DNA of 64,000 nt from Piromyces finnis (Eukaryota > Neocallimastigomycota > Neocallimastigomycetes > Neocallimastigales > Neocallimastigaceae): assembly GCA_002104945.1 (NCBI GenBank), contig MCFH01000009.1:574501-638500 (forward strand), in the 5' to 3' direction. Positions 18,490 through 30,407 of the stretch are shown in pieces. The notes under the pieces were generated by a model. The model did not search any database. It worked only from the letters and a program-made list of their open reading frames with translations, and was not told the DNA's origin. Numbering within the stretch: position 1 is the first letter of the stretch; each line of letters starts with the position of its first letter. The position numbers and the translations under genes were made by a program.

Positions 18490-21400
18490 TCAAAATAAAT
18501 CATATTTTCTCCTTTCTATTCCATAGTAATTATTTTTTTTCTTGTTAGATGAATAACTGATTTTATATTTCCCACCACTCTTTTTTGGAGTAACATAACT
18601 ATTTTCAAATACTAATTTATTAAAAGTATTTGTTGTTTTATTATTCCAATTAGATGGTGTAGAAGCTTGATTTCCATTATCTTTAATATTATTACTCAAT
18701 TTGTCGTTAGATGAAACTTTATCCTTACTTAAAAATATATTATTTTCATTATTTTCCTCTATTTCTTCTTCTTCCTCCTCCTCACTACTACTACTACTGC
18801 TACTGCTACTATTATTATTTATATCAAATTCATCACTTTCATCATCTTTGCTTTTATTAGATATGAAACTTACTTTTTCTTCTGATACTCTCTGTATAAT
18901 ATCAATATCATTACCAAAACGCCAACTTGAACTTTTTCTTATCGGCTTTAATGATTTTAATAATGATTTACTAGATTGTGAATTTTTTGGTGTTTCTAAG
19001 TTATTACTACTATTGTTTTTATCATTATTGTCGTTATTAGTAATACTAGAAAATTTAGAACTCAACGGTGTCGCTATTTTCATAGAACTTTCGATAACAG
19101 TAGGTGGTATTTGTATAATAGTAGGCGAAACACTAGATTGTGATTTATCAATATTACTATCAATTATTAGTTCTGGTGTTGATTTAATTATTTTTTCATT
19201 TTTCATTTGACCTGCAATCTCTTCATTATTCGATAATGTACTATTATTTTCATTAAAATTATTACTTGATAATTCATTTAATTCATTTTGTGAATTATAT
19301 ACAATAGTATCTTGTGAAAATGAAAATTTTATTGGTGAATTTGAATCTACATTCGTTACAGGTATAAATGTTTCATTTTTTTCTTTATTTTTATTTTTAT
19401 TCAAACCTATTTTCTGAATGTCAAAGTTATATTCGTTCTTATTTTCACTATTTTCATTTTCACTGTAATTTTCAAATAAGAATTTTCTACTGATATCATC
19501 AAATGCTAAATATTCCTCACTTGTATCAGAATCAATATATTTATCATCCATTTCATCTAAATTATTAATGAGTGTAGTATTATTTCTACTTTCAATATCA
19601 TAGTTTTTGCCCATAATGTTCTCATTATTATTAACTTGGGCACTTGTACTTTTATTCTTTTTAAGTGAAATAATATTGTTATCATTTTCTTGTTCACCTT
19701 CGGAATCTACTATAAGTGTTGCATTTTCATTTTTTTCCTGTTGGCTGGATTCTTGTGATTGTATCTGTGTTTTTTTCTTTATACGTCTAATTCTTTTAGG
19801 TTTCAATATTATTTTTTGACTTGACTGGACTTGGGAATCATTACTATCATCATCACCTCCATCAGTATTACTATTATTGTTGTTGTTATCATCGTCAATA
19901 TTATTTTTGTTGTTATTATCATTACTATTTATTACAATTATATTATTTCCTTTATCTACATCATTTTGTGATATATCTTGATTATTTTTTAGTTCGTTTT
20001 CTAAAAGTTCCATTGTTATTTTTCGTTTTTTACCTCTTCTTTCTTTTGAAATTTTGCATTGATCCATATAATATCTTTTAACATCTTTAATTTCTAATAG
20101 AATATATGGTAATTTGTCTTCATAACTTAAGTTTTTCCATTCTTTTTCTAATTCATCAAAAAGGTCCGAAAGACCAATTGAAGGTGTTGATTTAAATAGT
20201 ATTTCATAACGATCTTTAACAAAATATTCAAATGCTTGAACTTTAGGTTTAATTATTGTATTAAGTTTATCTGATTTTACGCTATTATGCTCATTATCAA
20301 TTTCATTATTTTTAGCATTTTGAATCTTTTTAGATTTATTTATAGAACGTTCTGGAAATCTTAATACTGGAGATGCCAATGGATATCCTTTAGGAAATCT
20401 CCTTACAATATAATTAAAAGCTTTTACTATATCATTGTCATTATGTAATTCTTTGAAATCAATATCTTTTTCTATCTGATCCTGATCTATCTCATTTTCT
20501 TTATTATTGTTGAATTTTATATACAGTATTATAGATATTAATAATTTTATTATTCGATTATATATAAAAATATAAATAAATAAAAAAAGCATATATGTTT
20601 AATTTAAATATTACTTAAAAATAGTATTAAGGCTTTAATATGTATATTAAATAATAAACAATAAAAAAATTATAATACCTGATTTATTTCTTAATTGATT
20701 TTCTAGACAAAGTTTAGCAATACTCGGATTATGAATTAATGCCCTTTGTAAATAAGCATATTTTATTAAATCTTCATAATCATCTTTATATTCTTTTGCC
20801 TTTTCCTCATATTTCTTTTTTTATCCTTATTTTCATTTTTCCAATTTTTTGCAACAATTTTTAATGCTTCATTCCTAGTCTTTGAAGGATTTTGCTTTAT
20901 TACAGTATTAATTGTATCTTTTGTATATATTGAAAATGGATTTGGTGGATGTTTAATTACTGAAAAATAGGGTATAGATAATTGTTTGGAATGATTGTAC
21001 ATTTCATTTAGCAAATTTAATTCTGTATATTCTTTCAATTCTGTCATAATTAGTTCTGAATCTGGTATAATTGGTATATTTTTTGTTAATTGCTGATTAG
21101 ATGAAATTTCATTTTCATTCTCATTTTCATTTTCAATAATCGTTTGAAAAGAATTATCTGTTCCACTATTTTTATTAGTCTTTTTATTTTTTAAGTTTTT
21201 CTTTGCTATTTTTGTCTGTTTTCTAACTACATCTTCAATATGTTTATTTTTTATTCTTTTTTCTAATGTTATCCATTCCTGATCTATTAATCTTTCCAAC
21301 TCTTCTTCATCTAAATTATGTATATTTTGATGTTCTGAATTAGTTTTATTTTGATGAATTAATTCTTTTCTTTTTTTAGCATAGAAATTAATATATCCTA

Positions 21401-22004
21401 ATGCATTTAATTGAAATTGATTCACAATATCAATTTCTTTTTTATTTATTTTATTTGGAGCACTATCATTCTCTTTATTTAAAATTAAATCTATATTGTG
21501 TTGAATAATTTTATGCTCCTTTAAAGTTAATATTTTTCTTCTTGTAATATATTTATCACGTTTAATTTCATTGTTTGAAATTCGTTCTTCTTTAGGTAAA
21601 TTTGATACTATAGTTTCATTGGAAAGTTTTGAATTATTACTATTATCATTATTATTAGAAGTAATAGTATTTTCTATATCTTCTAATAAACTATTATTTA
21701 TATCTTCCAAAGTAATTATATCATTCTCTGTATTCTTATGAATTGCTTTTAATTCATTGAAAATATCGTCAATATTTTTTGGATTATTTTCTTTATTTTC
21801 GGATACGCCAACCTTCTTTGAAATCTTGTTTTTTGTTTCTTGTTCTTTTTTATTTGTATTTAATATATCTATAAAGAAATTAAATCTATCAGATATTTTT
21901 TGTTGACTTTTTGTTGATGGACTTGTTTTTCTTTTTTTCTTTGATAACTCAAAAGCTCTTTTTTGATAAAATAGCCTCTTTTTCTTATTGGAAGCAAAAT
22001 TCAT
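18490..22004 (-). CDS. Large protein with two HMG boxes (frameshifted)
   Basis: Two exons, 20679-22004 and 18490-20498, would give about 1,111 residues if one base is added in the T7 run at 20816-20822. An HMG-box-like segment begins near residue 350 (PPNPFSIYTKDTINTVIKQN) and, after the homopolymer, continues in the next frame as KYEEKAKEYKDDYEDLIKYA. A second box follows in exon 2: KPKVQAFEYFVKDRYEILFK then LEKEWKNLSYEDKLPYILLE. The rest is Asn/Ser/Asp/Glu-rich and likely disordered, with basic clusters such as KPKRIRRIKKKTQ suitable for nuclear import. HMG boxes bind and bend DNA, so a chromatin or transcription role is inferred; no specific orthologue is recognised. The frameshift interrupts the first HMG box; reading it as an assembly error or a true lesion cannot be decided here. 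Confidence 0.75.
20816..20822 (-). other. Apparent one-base deletion in homopolymer
   Basis: Before this A7 run (minus strand) the frame encodes the start of an HMG box; after it the same box continues one frame away, and the spliced frame with exon 2 is restored only if the run had eight bases. The resulting early stop lies at 20766. Confidence 0.7.
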
Positions 22005-22844
22005 TTTATATCGATACTTATTAAAAATTATTCAAATTATTATTATTTATTAAATACTTTTTATCGCTTATACAGTTACTATTGAATGAAAAGATTGAAC
22101 ATATATCTTCTAATTTTACTTTTATTAATTGAAATTTATTTTAAATAAATTCCTTCAAAATCAATTGTATATAATTAAATGAACATATAGTTATCCTGAT
22201 ATTCTATTATTTTTAATTATTTTTAATTTAATATTATTACTATTATTATTATTATTTTATATATTTCAACCCTTTCTTAATAATTTTATTACATTTTTTA
22301 ATCATAAGAGTTAATTATATTTTTATATGTTAAATAATATCTTTTAAAAAAACTTCATTGAAAAAAAAAAATAATAATAATAAATTATTATTATTTTTAT
22401 TATAACAATAAAAAATTAAAGATTATAAAAAAAAAAATAAATTCCTTATATATTAAACTTTGATTTAATTGGATAAATTATTGTATCTTTTTTTTTTAAA
22501 TCTAAATTAAATATAAATAAAATGTTAAGAAATAAACTTTAAATAAAAAATAAATAAATGCTTTTAATAAACTATATAATTAAATGAATGAATACAAATA
22601 GATAAATATCATTATAAAAAATAATACTATTTAAAAATACTTAATAATACTAAATTATTACTTTAACAGTTATAATAAAGTATTTATGTGAAATCGAAGA
22701 TAAATAAAAGCATATTAAAACATTTACTTATGGATTGGAAATATTATTATAATCAAAATTCGCAAACCAAATTAGAGGGAGAAATTTTATATACCTTCTT
22801 TAAATATTTAATAATATTATTACTTTATAACTCTTAAAATTAAA

Positions 22845-22926
<82 letters not shown>

Positions 22927-23194
22927 TTTATTTATATCAATTGTTAAATTATTTAATAAAAGTTTTAAATTGATATATTATTAAGAATTAAGATATTCTA
23001 ATTAGCATTTTTGTTTTGTTTTGTTTTTTTAATATTTTAATAAACGACATATTTATTATACACAATAAAATAATAAACTATATAAAAGTTTTCTTTTATC
23101 TTTAAATAATAGATATTAATAATTCTTATATTTATGAGTAATTAACTTAATTAGTTTATGTTTAATTTACAAAAATGAAGATTATTATTTTAAT
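22005..23194. other. Intergenic between HMG gene and VPS55
   Basis: Promoter side of the HMG gene and 3' side of VPS55. It contains a TTA microsatellite (about 22848-22911) that passes into TTTA units. No coding frame was supported. Confidence 0.5.
22848..22935. repeat. (TTA)n-(TTTA)n microsatellite
   Basis: About 20 TTA units directly followed by several TTTA units in intergenic DNA. Confidence 0.95.
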
Positions 23195-24448
23195 TTAGAG
23201 ACCTTCATCTTCATGGTTACTTGTAAGGAATAACTTTGTATAGATTAAGAAAGAACAAAATATCATTAATCCACCAATTAGAGAAAGAATAGTAGATAAT
23301 AAATTAATCTAATTGAAAATAAATTTTAAAAAAATTCATTTACCCGTATTAGTTAGTAAGTACTATATTAATATACTACACCAATATTAAAAACTAATAA
23401 TTCAAAAATTATTCAAAAATTCATACCATATCTGAATGAAGTAAAACTAATGGAATAGCTATAATGAATTGAAATAAAAAATATATATTAATATTATATT
23501 AATATTAATATTAATAATTAAAATATATTTAATTCTATATAAAACCTAATTACTAACCGATACCGGTGACAAACAAAATACCAGTAATGAAATAACCATA
23601 TTCTCTAGTAGAACTGTTTTAAAAGAGTAAATATTCATGATAAATTAATATTATTTTAAAATTATATTATATTAATTATGGAGTAATTTAAATATTTTAC
23701 CTGACTTCATCATCTTCTTCAAATTCTCCTTTACTTCCACCAGATAACTTCTTTGCGATGAAATTTGGAATTGGTGCAATGAAATATGTCAAAATAACTA
23801 ACAAAGGCAAAAATTTACTATCAAAATTCAATAAAAAAAAACACAATAATATATTAAAATTTAAGCAAAAAAAAAAATTATATATATATATATTTTGTTG
23901 TTGTTGTTCTTACTTTTCACTTATAGATAATCATATATTATATATTGAAATTAAAAAAAAAAAAAGTTAATAAATAAATTATATTATTATTATTATTATA
24001 ATTATTATTATTATATACATACTTTAAATTGGTACATGATAAAATAACTAAAAGGACACCAACTGATAGCAAGGCAGCTAAACCAATAAGACTAAATAAT
24101 AATAAAAGTCATTTTTTAAATATATTTTTATATATAGCATTGATAAAACTTTATTAGAATATATGAATTATATATGTCTTTATAATATCTTAAAATATTT
24201 TCAAATTTCTTTTTTTATGTCATTTCTTATATATACACTATATTTTCTTAAAATCATTGCTGTTATTATTATTTGTATTAATAAAATATTATTCTGATAT
24301 ATAATTAATACTTACGCTATGAAAATAACATTTTCAATATATATAAATATTATATTATTATTGAACAATATTTGTTAATAAAAATGTTTAAAATTATTCT
24401 AAATTTAATTAAATTTGTCTTACCTGTAACACCTGAAATTCTTGCCAT
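23195..24448 (-). CDS. VPS55: Vacuolar sorting protein VPS55 (LEPROT/OB-RGRP family)
   Basis: Exons 24424-24448, 24316 (one base), 24023-24091, 23701-23817, 23564-23613, 23427-23458 and 23195-23308 give 135 residues, close to yeast Vps55 (140) and human LEPROT (131). Four hydrophobic segments are visible. Diagnostic stretches are SVGVLLVILSCTN, LTYFIAPIPNFIAKK (family core APIPN/H.IA) and EYGYFITGILFVTGIAIPLV. Vps55 acts with Vps68 at late endosomes in sorting to the vacuole. Exon 1 ends with one leftover base, while the exon encoding the conserved LLVILSC needs two; the single base C at 24316, flanked by a strong TTTTCATAG acceptor and a GTAAGT donor, supplies exactly the missing base and makes an Ala codon. 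The spliced length is then a multiple of three. Start choice: first ATG, as in the family. Confidence 0.9.
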
Positions 24449-26708
24449 TTTCTATATCTATTTATTCGTTTATTTATCTATATATCTATTAAATATTAAA
24501 TGATTAATATTTAAAATACTATTAATAATTAATCTTTTCTTAATTTGACCATTAATTTTTATATTATAACTATATTTAAAATTCTTTTTGAAATTATTCT
24601 TTACCTATATTTTTCTAAATAATTTTTTTTTTCAATTAATATTTGTAAATAGCCTTTATTTTCTAACTTAGTAAATTGGCTTTTTATTTTTTGTTTTATT
24701 AATATTTCTTCCTTTATATATATATGTTTGTTATTATTAAAAAAAAAAGTTTTCTTTTCCTTTATACTTTTCTTTATCTAATTAAAGTTAAAAAATTTTA
24801 AAAAAAAAAAAAAATTGAAATAATGGTTTTTTATTTTTTATATAGTATTTATTAATTATATTAATATTTAATTAAAACTAAATATAATTATAAAAAAAAA
24901 ATAAATTAATATATATAAAAATAAATTAATAAAAATAATAATAAATAGATATAAAAAGTAGCTACTAAAACATGGTAAATTATCAATATTTGACACTAAT
25001 ATATATTTATTAAAAACATGATTATTTATAAATTTAAATTAAATTTAATCAATAACCAAATTTGATATTTGTTACATAAGATTTTCCAACCATATTTTTT
25101 TTTTATAAAACTCTTTATTTAAAATTGAAGCATGACATTCATTAATTATCGATTATATTTTTTCAAAATTATTATAAATAGTATTATTTTATAATATTAT
25201 TCATTATATAATTATATTTATATTTAAAAAAAAAAAAACTTTTTTATAAACAATTAAAAATAAAGTTTAAATATTAACATTCTAATTATAACTCCTTAAT
25301 TAAATATTAATTTATAAGTACTATTATTAATTATTTGCCGATCCGAACAATTGGATACGGTAATTAAATTTATAATATTCTTAGTTTTTTTTTTAAAAAA
25401 AAAAATAATATTATGCAAAAAGATAGGCTAATAATTAATGAATTAATAATAAAACATATTGGTTTTTTATATATTAACTATTTATAAATAGTATTTTATA
25501 ATTAATTATAAGATAAATAAAAATTATTTATTAATAACCTAGTTAATAACACTATAATTGAAAAATATTTTAAATATTTTTCAATAAATAGATCAATTTC
25601 TTTCATAATTAAGTTTTATAACTACCATATTATATATTTATATAAATATGATAGAAAGTTTATGTTACACGAATAAAAAACTACTGATTAGAGCTCTAAA
25701 TTTCAATGCAATATTAATAATATCAGAAAAATATATTTAGTAATATAATTATAATTTATTATTATACGTTAATAATATACTTTCAAGGGAAAAAAAAATA
25801 TAAAATAGTTGGAAATTAAATTGTATTGTATGTAAAAATATGATATAATAAAAGCAGACTATTTTTTTAAAAAAAAAAAAAAAAAAGCCATAATAAAAAT
25901 ACAATTTTTTGAAATGTATTTTTTTATTATTCATTCATTTGAAAATAATCATTATATTCCCTAACCCTATAAATTGAAAAAAATTTACGGCATATTATTT
26001 TGTTAATTTAAAATGTATGTATATGAAAATCATTTTTTACAATTATATAATTTATATTATATACTATATTAAATAATATATAATAATATATTAGTTTTTT
26101 TTTTTTTTTTGTGCTACTAATTGTTTACTTTTACTATTATAATTAAAATATGAATGATACTTTAATAAATATTAAAAATGAAAAGGTTATGTTATATTAC
26201 AGAAAAATTAACTATTATAAACTTTACTAGAATACTATAATATTTTATTGAATTGGCTACCTTTAGTTTTCCTTATTTATTTTTTAGTAAAAAATAAAGT
26301 ATGCCTACTATTCTCTTTTAATATAAATATATCTTATTTCTAATAGTAATAAGTAAAAGCCAATTTTAGTAAAAATTCAACACCTTAATGTCCAATTTAC
26401 TGAAACTTTTATAAAAAAAATAGAAAAATAAATATAAAAATTACTAAAATACAACTATTGTATTTAATATAATTATAATATTTAACTAAGTCAAGATTAA
26501 TAAATAAAACTATGATAAAATCAATAATAATAGAACTATTTTTTAATAAAACTTTTTTATTTTTTTTAAGGGACAGGAATAAAATACAAAATCAAAGTAA
26601 TAAACTAACATATGTTACTTTATTATTTTTTTTTATATTAATTTTTAATACTTTTAAAAAAAAACTAGAAAAAAAAGAAAAAAAAGGAAAGAATAGAAAA
26701 AAATATAA
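24449..26708. other. Long AT-rich intergenic region
   Basis: About 2.3 kb with no supported gene. It has many A/T homopolymers. Two frames of about 60 residues (25749-25934 minus, 26512-26715 plus) consist of Phe/Ile/Lys/Asn only and are judged chance. Confidence 0.5.
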
Positions 26709-26718
26709 CTCATGATGT

Positions 26719-26721
<3 letters not shown>
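26709..26721. repeat. SINE target-site duplication, copy 1, left
   Basis: The 13-mer CTCATGATGTAAA directly precedes the poly(T) of the minus-strand SINE and recurs exactly at 27288-27300 at the other end. Confidence 0.9.
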
Positions 26722-26754
<33 letters not shown>

Positions 26755-27287
26755 TTCCGAGTGCATTTCTCCCATCGATCAGAGTTAGCTCCAATGGTGG
26801 TTCTTAGAGAAACGTTGGCTCATTCCTATTGCTAGGTGGTTGTGACCCTCCTGGTCTGTCATACTGTTTCTTCAGCTTCGACGCTCACTTAATCCATGTA
26901 CATTAGATGCATGTCGTTGTACGATATTTCACAACTACAATGCTAAGCCTCTTATAGTCAATTTGATCACGTGTCAACCGCCCCCTAATGTTTACACTTA
27001 AATTGATTAAGGAATATTATGTGTTTTTGGCATAGCCTAAGTCACCACTTATTAAGTTCTAATTTGGAATGTACCATGTACACTAGACCCTCTCAGGCCG
27101 GCTAGACGAGTGTTATTATCATAGTAGTAAATTAGAAAGTTCATTTATACTTACCTGAATATCATAACCCAACCCATGGCAAACCCAGTGGGAAAATCCA
27201 CAGGCACTGACATCTGCGGGGTCGAACCAGAAGCCTTATATATGCTAAGGAAACGCCTTAACAACCAGGATAAAAACTGGAACGACT
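26722..27287 (-). mobile_element. tRNA-derived SINE, copy 1
   Basis: A 566-bp element on the minus strand, ending in a 30-base poly(A) (seen as poly(T) at 26722-26751) and bounded by a 13-bp target-site duplication. Its 5' end reads GTCGTTCCAG, followed by a head like a Ser/Leu-type tRNA: TCCTGGTTGTTAAGGCG (A-box region), an anticodon-type hairpin with stem CCTTA/TAAGG, and the B-box GGTTCGACCCC. The body is unrelated to tRNA and has near-normal base composition, in sharp contrast with the surrounding DNA. The 3' part contains CTGAAGAAACAGTATGACAG, which resembles the end of the LINE fragment near 43.3 kb. Comparison with copy 2 by eye finds only about two substitutions, so the family was active recently. 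The 64-residue frame starting at 27176 runs through the antisense of the element and is not a gene. Confidence 0.9.
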
Positions 27288-27300
27288 CTCATGATGTAAA
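27288..27300. repeat. SINE target-site duplication, copy 1, right
   Basis: Exact second copy of the 13-mer found at 26709-26721, adjoining the 5' end of the SINE. Confidence 0.9.
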
Positions 27301-28922
27301 ATCCATAAACTTAAAAAGTATATTTTATTCAAGATTTTTTCTTAATCAAATATATTGTGTAATAAAATAGATTTTATATGAAATACTGTTGTGGAACACT
27401 TTGGAAGAAGAAAGGGCAATGCTCTTTTTATTGAACTATAATAGTTGGTATTTTCAATACAAAATTGAAATAATAGATTATTTTCTAATATCAAAAATAT
27501 AATGAATAGGAAACCTTTTTGAATCTTCAAAAAATTCGTTCAATTTCTATATAACTTTTTTTTTTTTTTAGATTTTGATACTAGATAATATTTTTATTTA
27601 TTAATTTTATAATTTAATTCAAGTATATCTTGTTTAAAAAAAGAAGAAAGTAATATATATTATTATTATTATTATTAATTATTTGATTTTGTATTTTTTT
27701 TTTTTTTTTTTTTTTTATCTTTTCGATGACAATGTTTTCAGAAACCATTGGTTTAACGTTCTTCCAAGGATACTTATAAAAGGTACACATTACCATTAGT
27801 ATAGTATAGCATTCGTAAGGAATTCTGCAAGGCCCACAACATAAGAATATGGAAAGGAAGATTATTGAGAAGATGCTTAAAAAAAAAAAATGAAATTATC
27901 AATTCATTATCTTCTTTCCTCATGTTTTAACACTTAAAATAGTAACTATTCAATTCCCGAAGAGAAAAATACACAAAACTCTTGAATAATAAAAATGTAA
28001 TTTTTTTTTTTTAAAAAAAACTAAGAAAAAAAAAAAAAAAATTAAACTATTTTAAAAAATATTTCACTTGATGAAATATTACTAAAAACAAGAGTTACTC
28101 AAACTAACCCTGAATCCCTTTTATGTATTAAAAATATCATTAATATTTCTGGATAAACTGTACATTCTTATTCCTTTTTTTTTTCTTTTTTTAATTAACA
28201 AAATCAAAATTATTCCATTAAAAAAAAAAAAAAAAAAGAAAATAAAAGATAGAATAATTTTTATTTATTATCTGTTGTTTTCTATCCTTTATTTTTTTTT
28301 TATTTTCCTACTTTTTGGACCTTTTTTTAATAATAAAATATTGAAAATAAATCATGACTAAATTTCATTTTATTTTTATTGTTTTATTATATTTATTTCG
28401 TTATTATTTTGGTGTATTACTTGTATTATTTATTATTATTAATATTTTTATTTTTATTTCTTTTTATTTTATCATTAAAAACTTTATATATATATATTTT
28501 TTATTTATTTTATTTTATTAATGATATTTTTTAATTTTTCTGTTATTTTTAAAAAAAAAAGTTGGGAAGGATTTATTAAATATTATTAATTTTAATTTAT
28601 TTATTATAATTTATATTAATCATTTTTTTTTTAAATTGCAATATTTATAATATTAAAAAAAAAAAATTAAAAAAAGTTCTTCCTTTAAAAAAATAAAAAG
28701 ATTAGATTTTTAATTTAATGAATGAATTATTAGTATTATTATCTTTTTTTGATATATTGAATTTTTTCCTGCTGATTCAATTTTTTTACTTCATTTAAAA
28801 AATAAAAGAATTTTTCTTATTTCTTTCATTTTCTAAAAAAAGTTTATAATTATGATACTTATAATTTTTTCTTTTCTTTTAAAAATTAAATAAAGAAAAA
28901 GAATAAATAATATTTAATGAAT
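27301..28922. other. Intergenic with possible coding remnants
   Basis: Mostly AT-rich. Two minus-strand pieces have codon use more like real genes than their surroundings. At 27614-27889 a frame after a possible acceptor reads a hydrophobic segment, then CRIPYECYTILMVMCTFYKY and YPWKNVKPMVSENIVIEK before a Lys/Asn run. At 27342-27530 a frame contains SSIKRALPFLLPKCSTTVFH. No homologue is recognised and no complete gene structure could be built; they may be remnants or exons of a short gene. The 28000-28922 part is homopolymer spacer. Confidence 0.3.
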
Positions 28923-30407
28923 TTAATGTTGGCCATTAGATTTTGGGTGAGCAGCTTGGTATTGCTTTATTCTTTGTTCACAGTATGGTCTGAAACTCTT
29001 AATTAAACCACGAACTGGAAGAGCGGAAGCTTCACCTAAAGCACAAATAGTACGACCTTCAATGTTGTAGGTAATTCTATCTAATTGATCGAGTTCTTCT
29101 AAAGTCATGTTACCGACTTCAAGACGTTCCATCATTTCAGCCATCCAACCAGTACCCTAAATATAAATTATGTATAAAAATTAATATTATTTTTTTATTT
29201 TTATTGCTTATATATGTAGCCTTTTTCTTTATTTAATTTTATTTATACTTACTTCACGACATGGAGTACATTGACCACAACTTTCGTGTCTGTAGAATTT
29301 ACTGAAACGGCTAATAGCCTTAATTGGATCAACAGATTTATCTAAAACTAACATGGCAGCAGTACCTAAGGAAGAACCACAGTCACTCATGGAATCGTAA
29401 TCCATAACAGCGGTATCAGCAAGTGGTCTTGGAATCATTGGGCAAGAAGCACCACCTGGAATAACAGCAAGAAGGTTGTCCCAACCACCCTTAACACCAC
29501 CAGCATGGCGTTCAATAAGTTCACGCATGGAAATACCCATAGATTCTTCAACAACACATGGGTTGTTAACACAACCAGAGATACAGAAAATCTTAGTACC
29601 GTGATTACGTTCACGACCGAAGCTAGAGAACCACTTACCACCTCTTCTCATGATAGTTGGAGTAGCTGAAATAGTTTCGACATTGTTGACAGTAGTTGGG
29701 CAACCGAAAACACCATAGTCAGCTGGGAATGGTGGCTTAACTCTTGGCTTACCTTGTTTACCTTCAATAGATTCAATTAAAGCAGTTTCTTCACCACAAA
29801 CGTAGGCACCAGCACCACGTTGAATGTAAACATCCATATCCCAACCAGAGTTACAGGCATTCTTACCAATAAGACCAGCCTTGTAAGCTTCATTAATAGC
29901 CTTTTGAAGAATTTCAGCTTCATTAACAAATTCACCACGAATGTAAATGTAAGCTTTGTGAGCTTGAATAGCTCTACCAGCGATAAGAATACCTTCAATA
30001 AGCTTGTGTGGATCGTTACGAATAATTTCTCTGTCCTTACAAGTGTTTGGTTCACCTTCATCACAGTTAATAACAAGGTATCTTGGTCTACCATCTAATG
30101 GCTTGTTTAAGAAAGACCACTTAAGACCAGTAGAGAAACCGGCACCACCACGACCTCTCATACCACTAACTTTCATTTCATTAATAATCCAATCTTGACC
30201 CTTTTGGAGAATTTCCTTGGTCTTGTACCAGTCACCACGCTTTAAAGCACCCTTAAGGCTCCAATCATGACGACCATATAAGTTAGTGAAAATACGATCT
30301 TCATCAGTAAGAGGTTTAGAACCAGCGAAGGTTGAGAAAGCACTTTTGGCAACAGTAGTAGCCATTGGCTTTAATAAAGATTGCTTAGTTAAGGTATTGG
30401 CTAACAT
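28923..30407 (-). CDS. NDUFV1: NADH dehydrogenase 51 kDa flavoprotein (NuoF/NDUFV1), probably hydrogenosomal
   Basis: Two exons, 29253-30407 and 28923-29156, encode 462 residues, the normal family length. The N-terminal 30 residues ([20 protein letters not shown], rich in Leu, Lys, Ser, Thr and lacking acids) look like an organelle import presequence. NADH/FMN-binding signatures are [16 protein letters not shown] (about 82-97), [16 protein letters not shown] and [16 protein letters not shown]. The 4Fe-4S cluster ligands are Cys377, Cys380 and Cys383 in CGQCTPCRE and Cys423 in TICALG. The protein oxidises NADH and passes electrons by FMN to its iron-sulfur cluster. In anaerobic fungi the 51 and 24 kDa subunits persist in hydrogenosomes without a full complex I, so that role is inferred. 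Codon use is clearly richer in C-ending codons than in neighbours, a sign of high expression. Confidence 0.95.

Noticed and set aside
18701-19210. 169-residue plus-strand Ser/Leu-rich frame
   Set aside because: Antisense of the Asn/Ser/Asp-rich part of the HMG-box gene.
27176-27370. 64-residue frame starting MANPVGKSTGTDICG
   Set aside because: Lies on the antisense of SINE copy 1 and runs out into flanking DNA; copy 2 gives no support for a conserved protein.
29435-30198. Frames overlapping the 51 kDa NADH dehydrogenase gene on both strands
   Set aside because: Shadows caused by its higher GC content; the real frame has all catalytic motifs.
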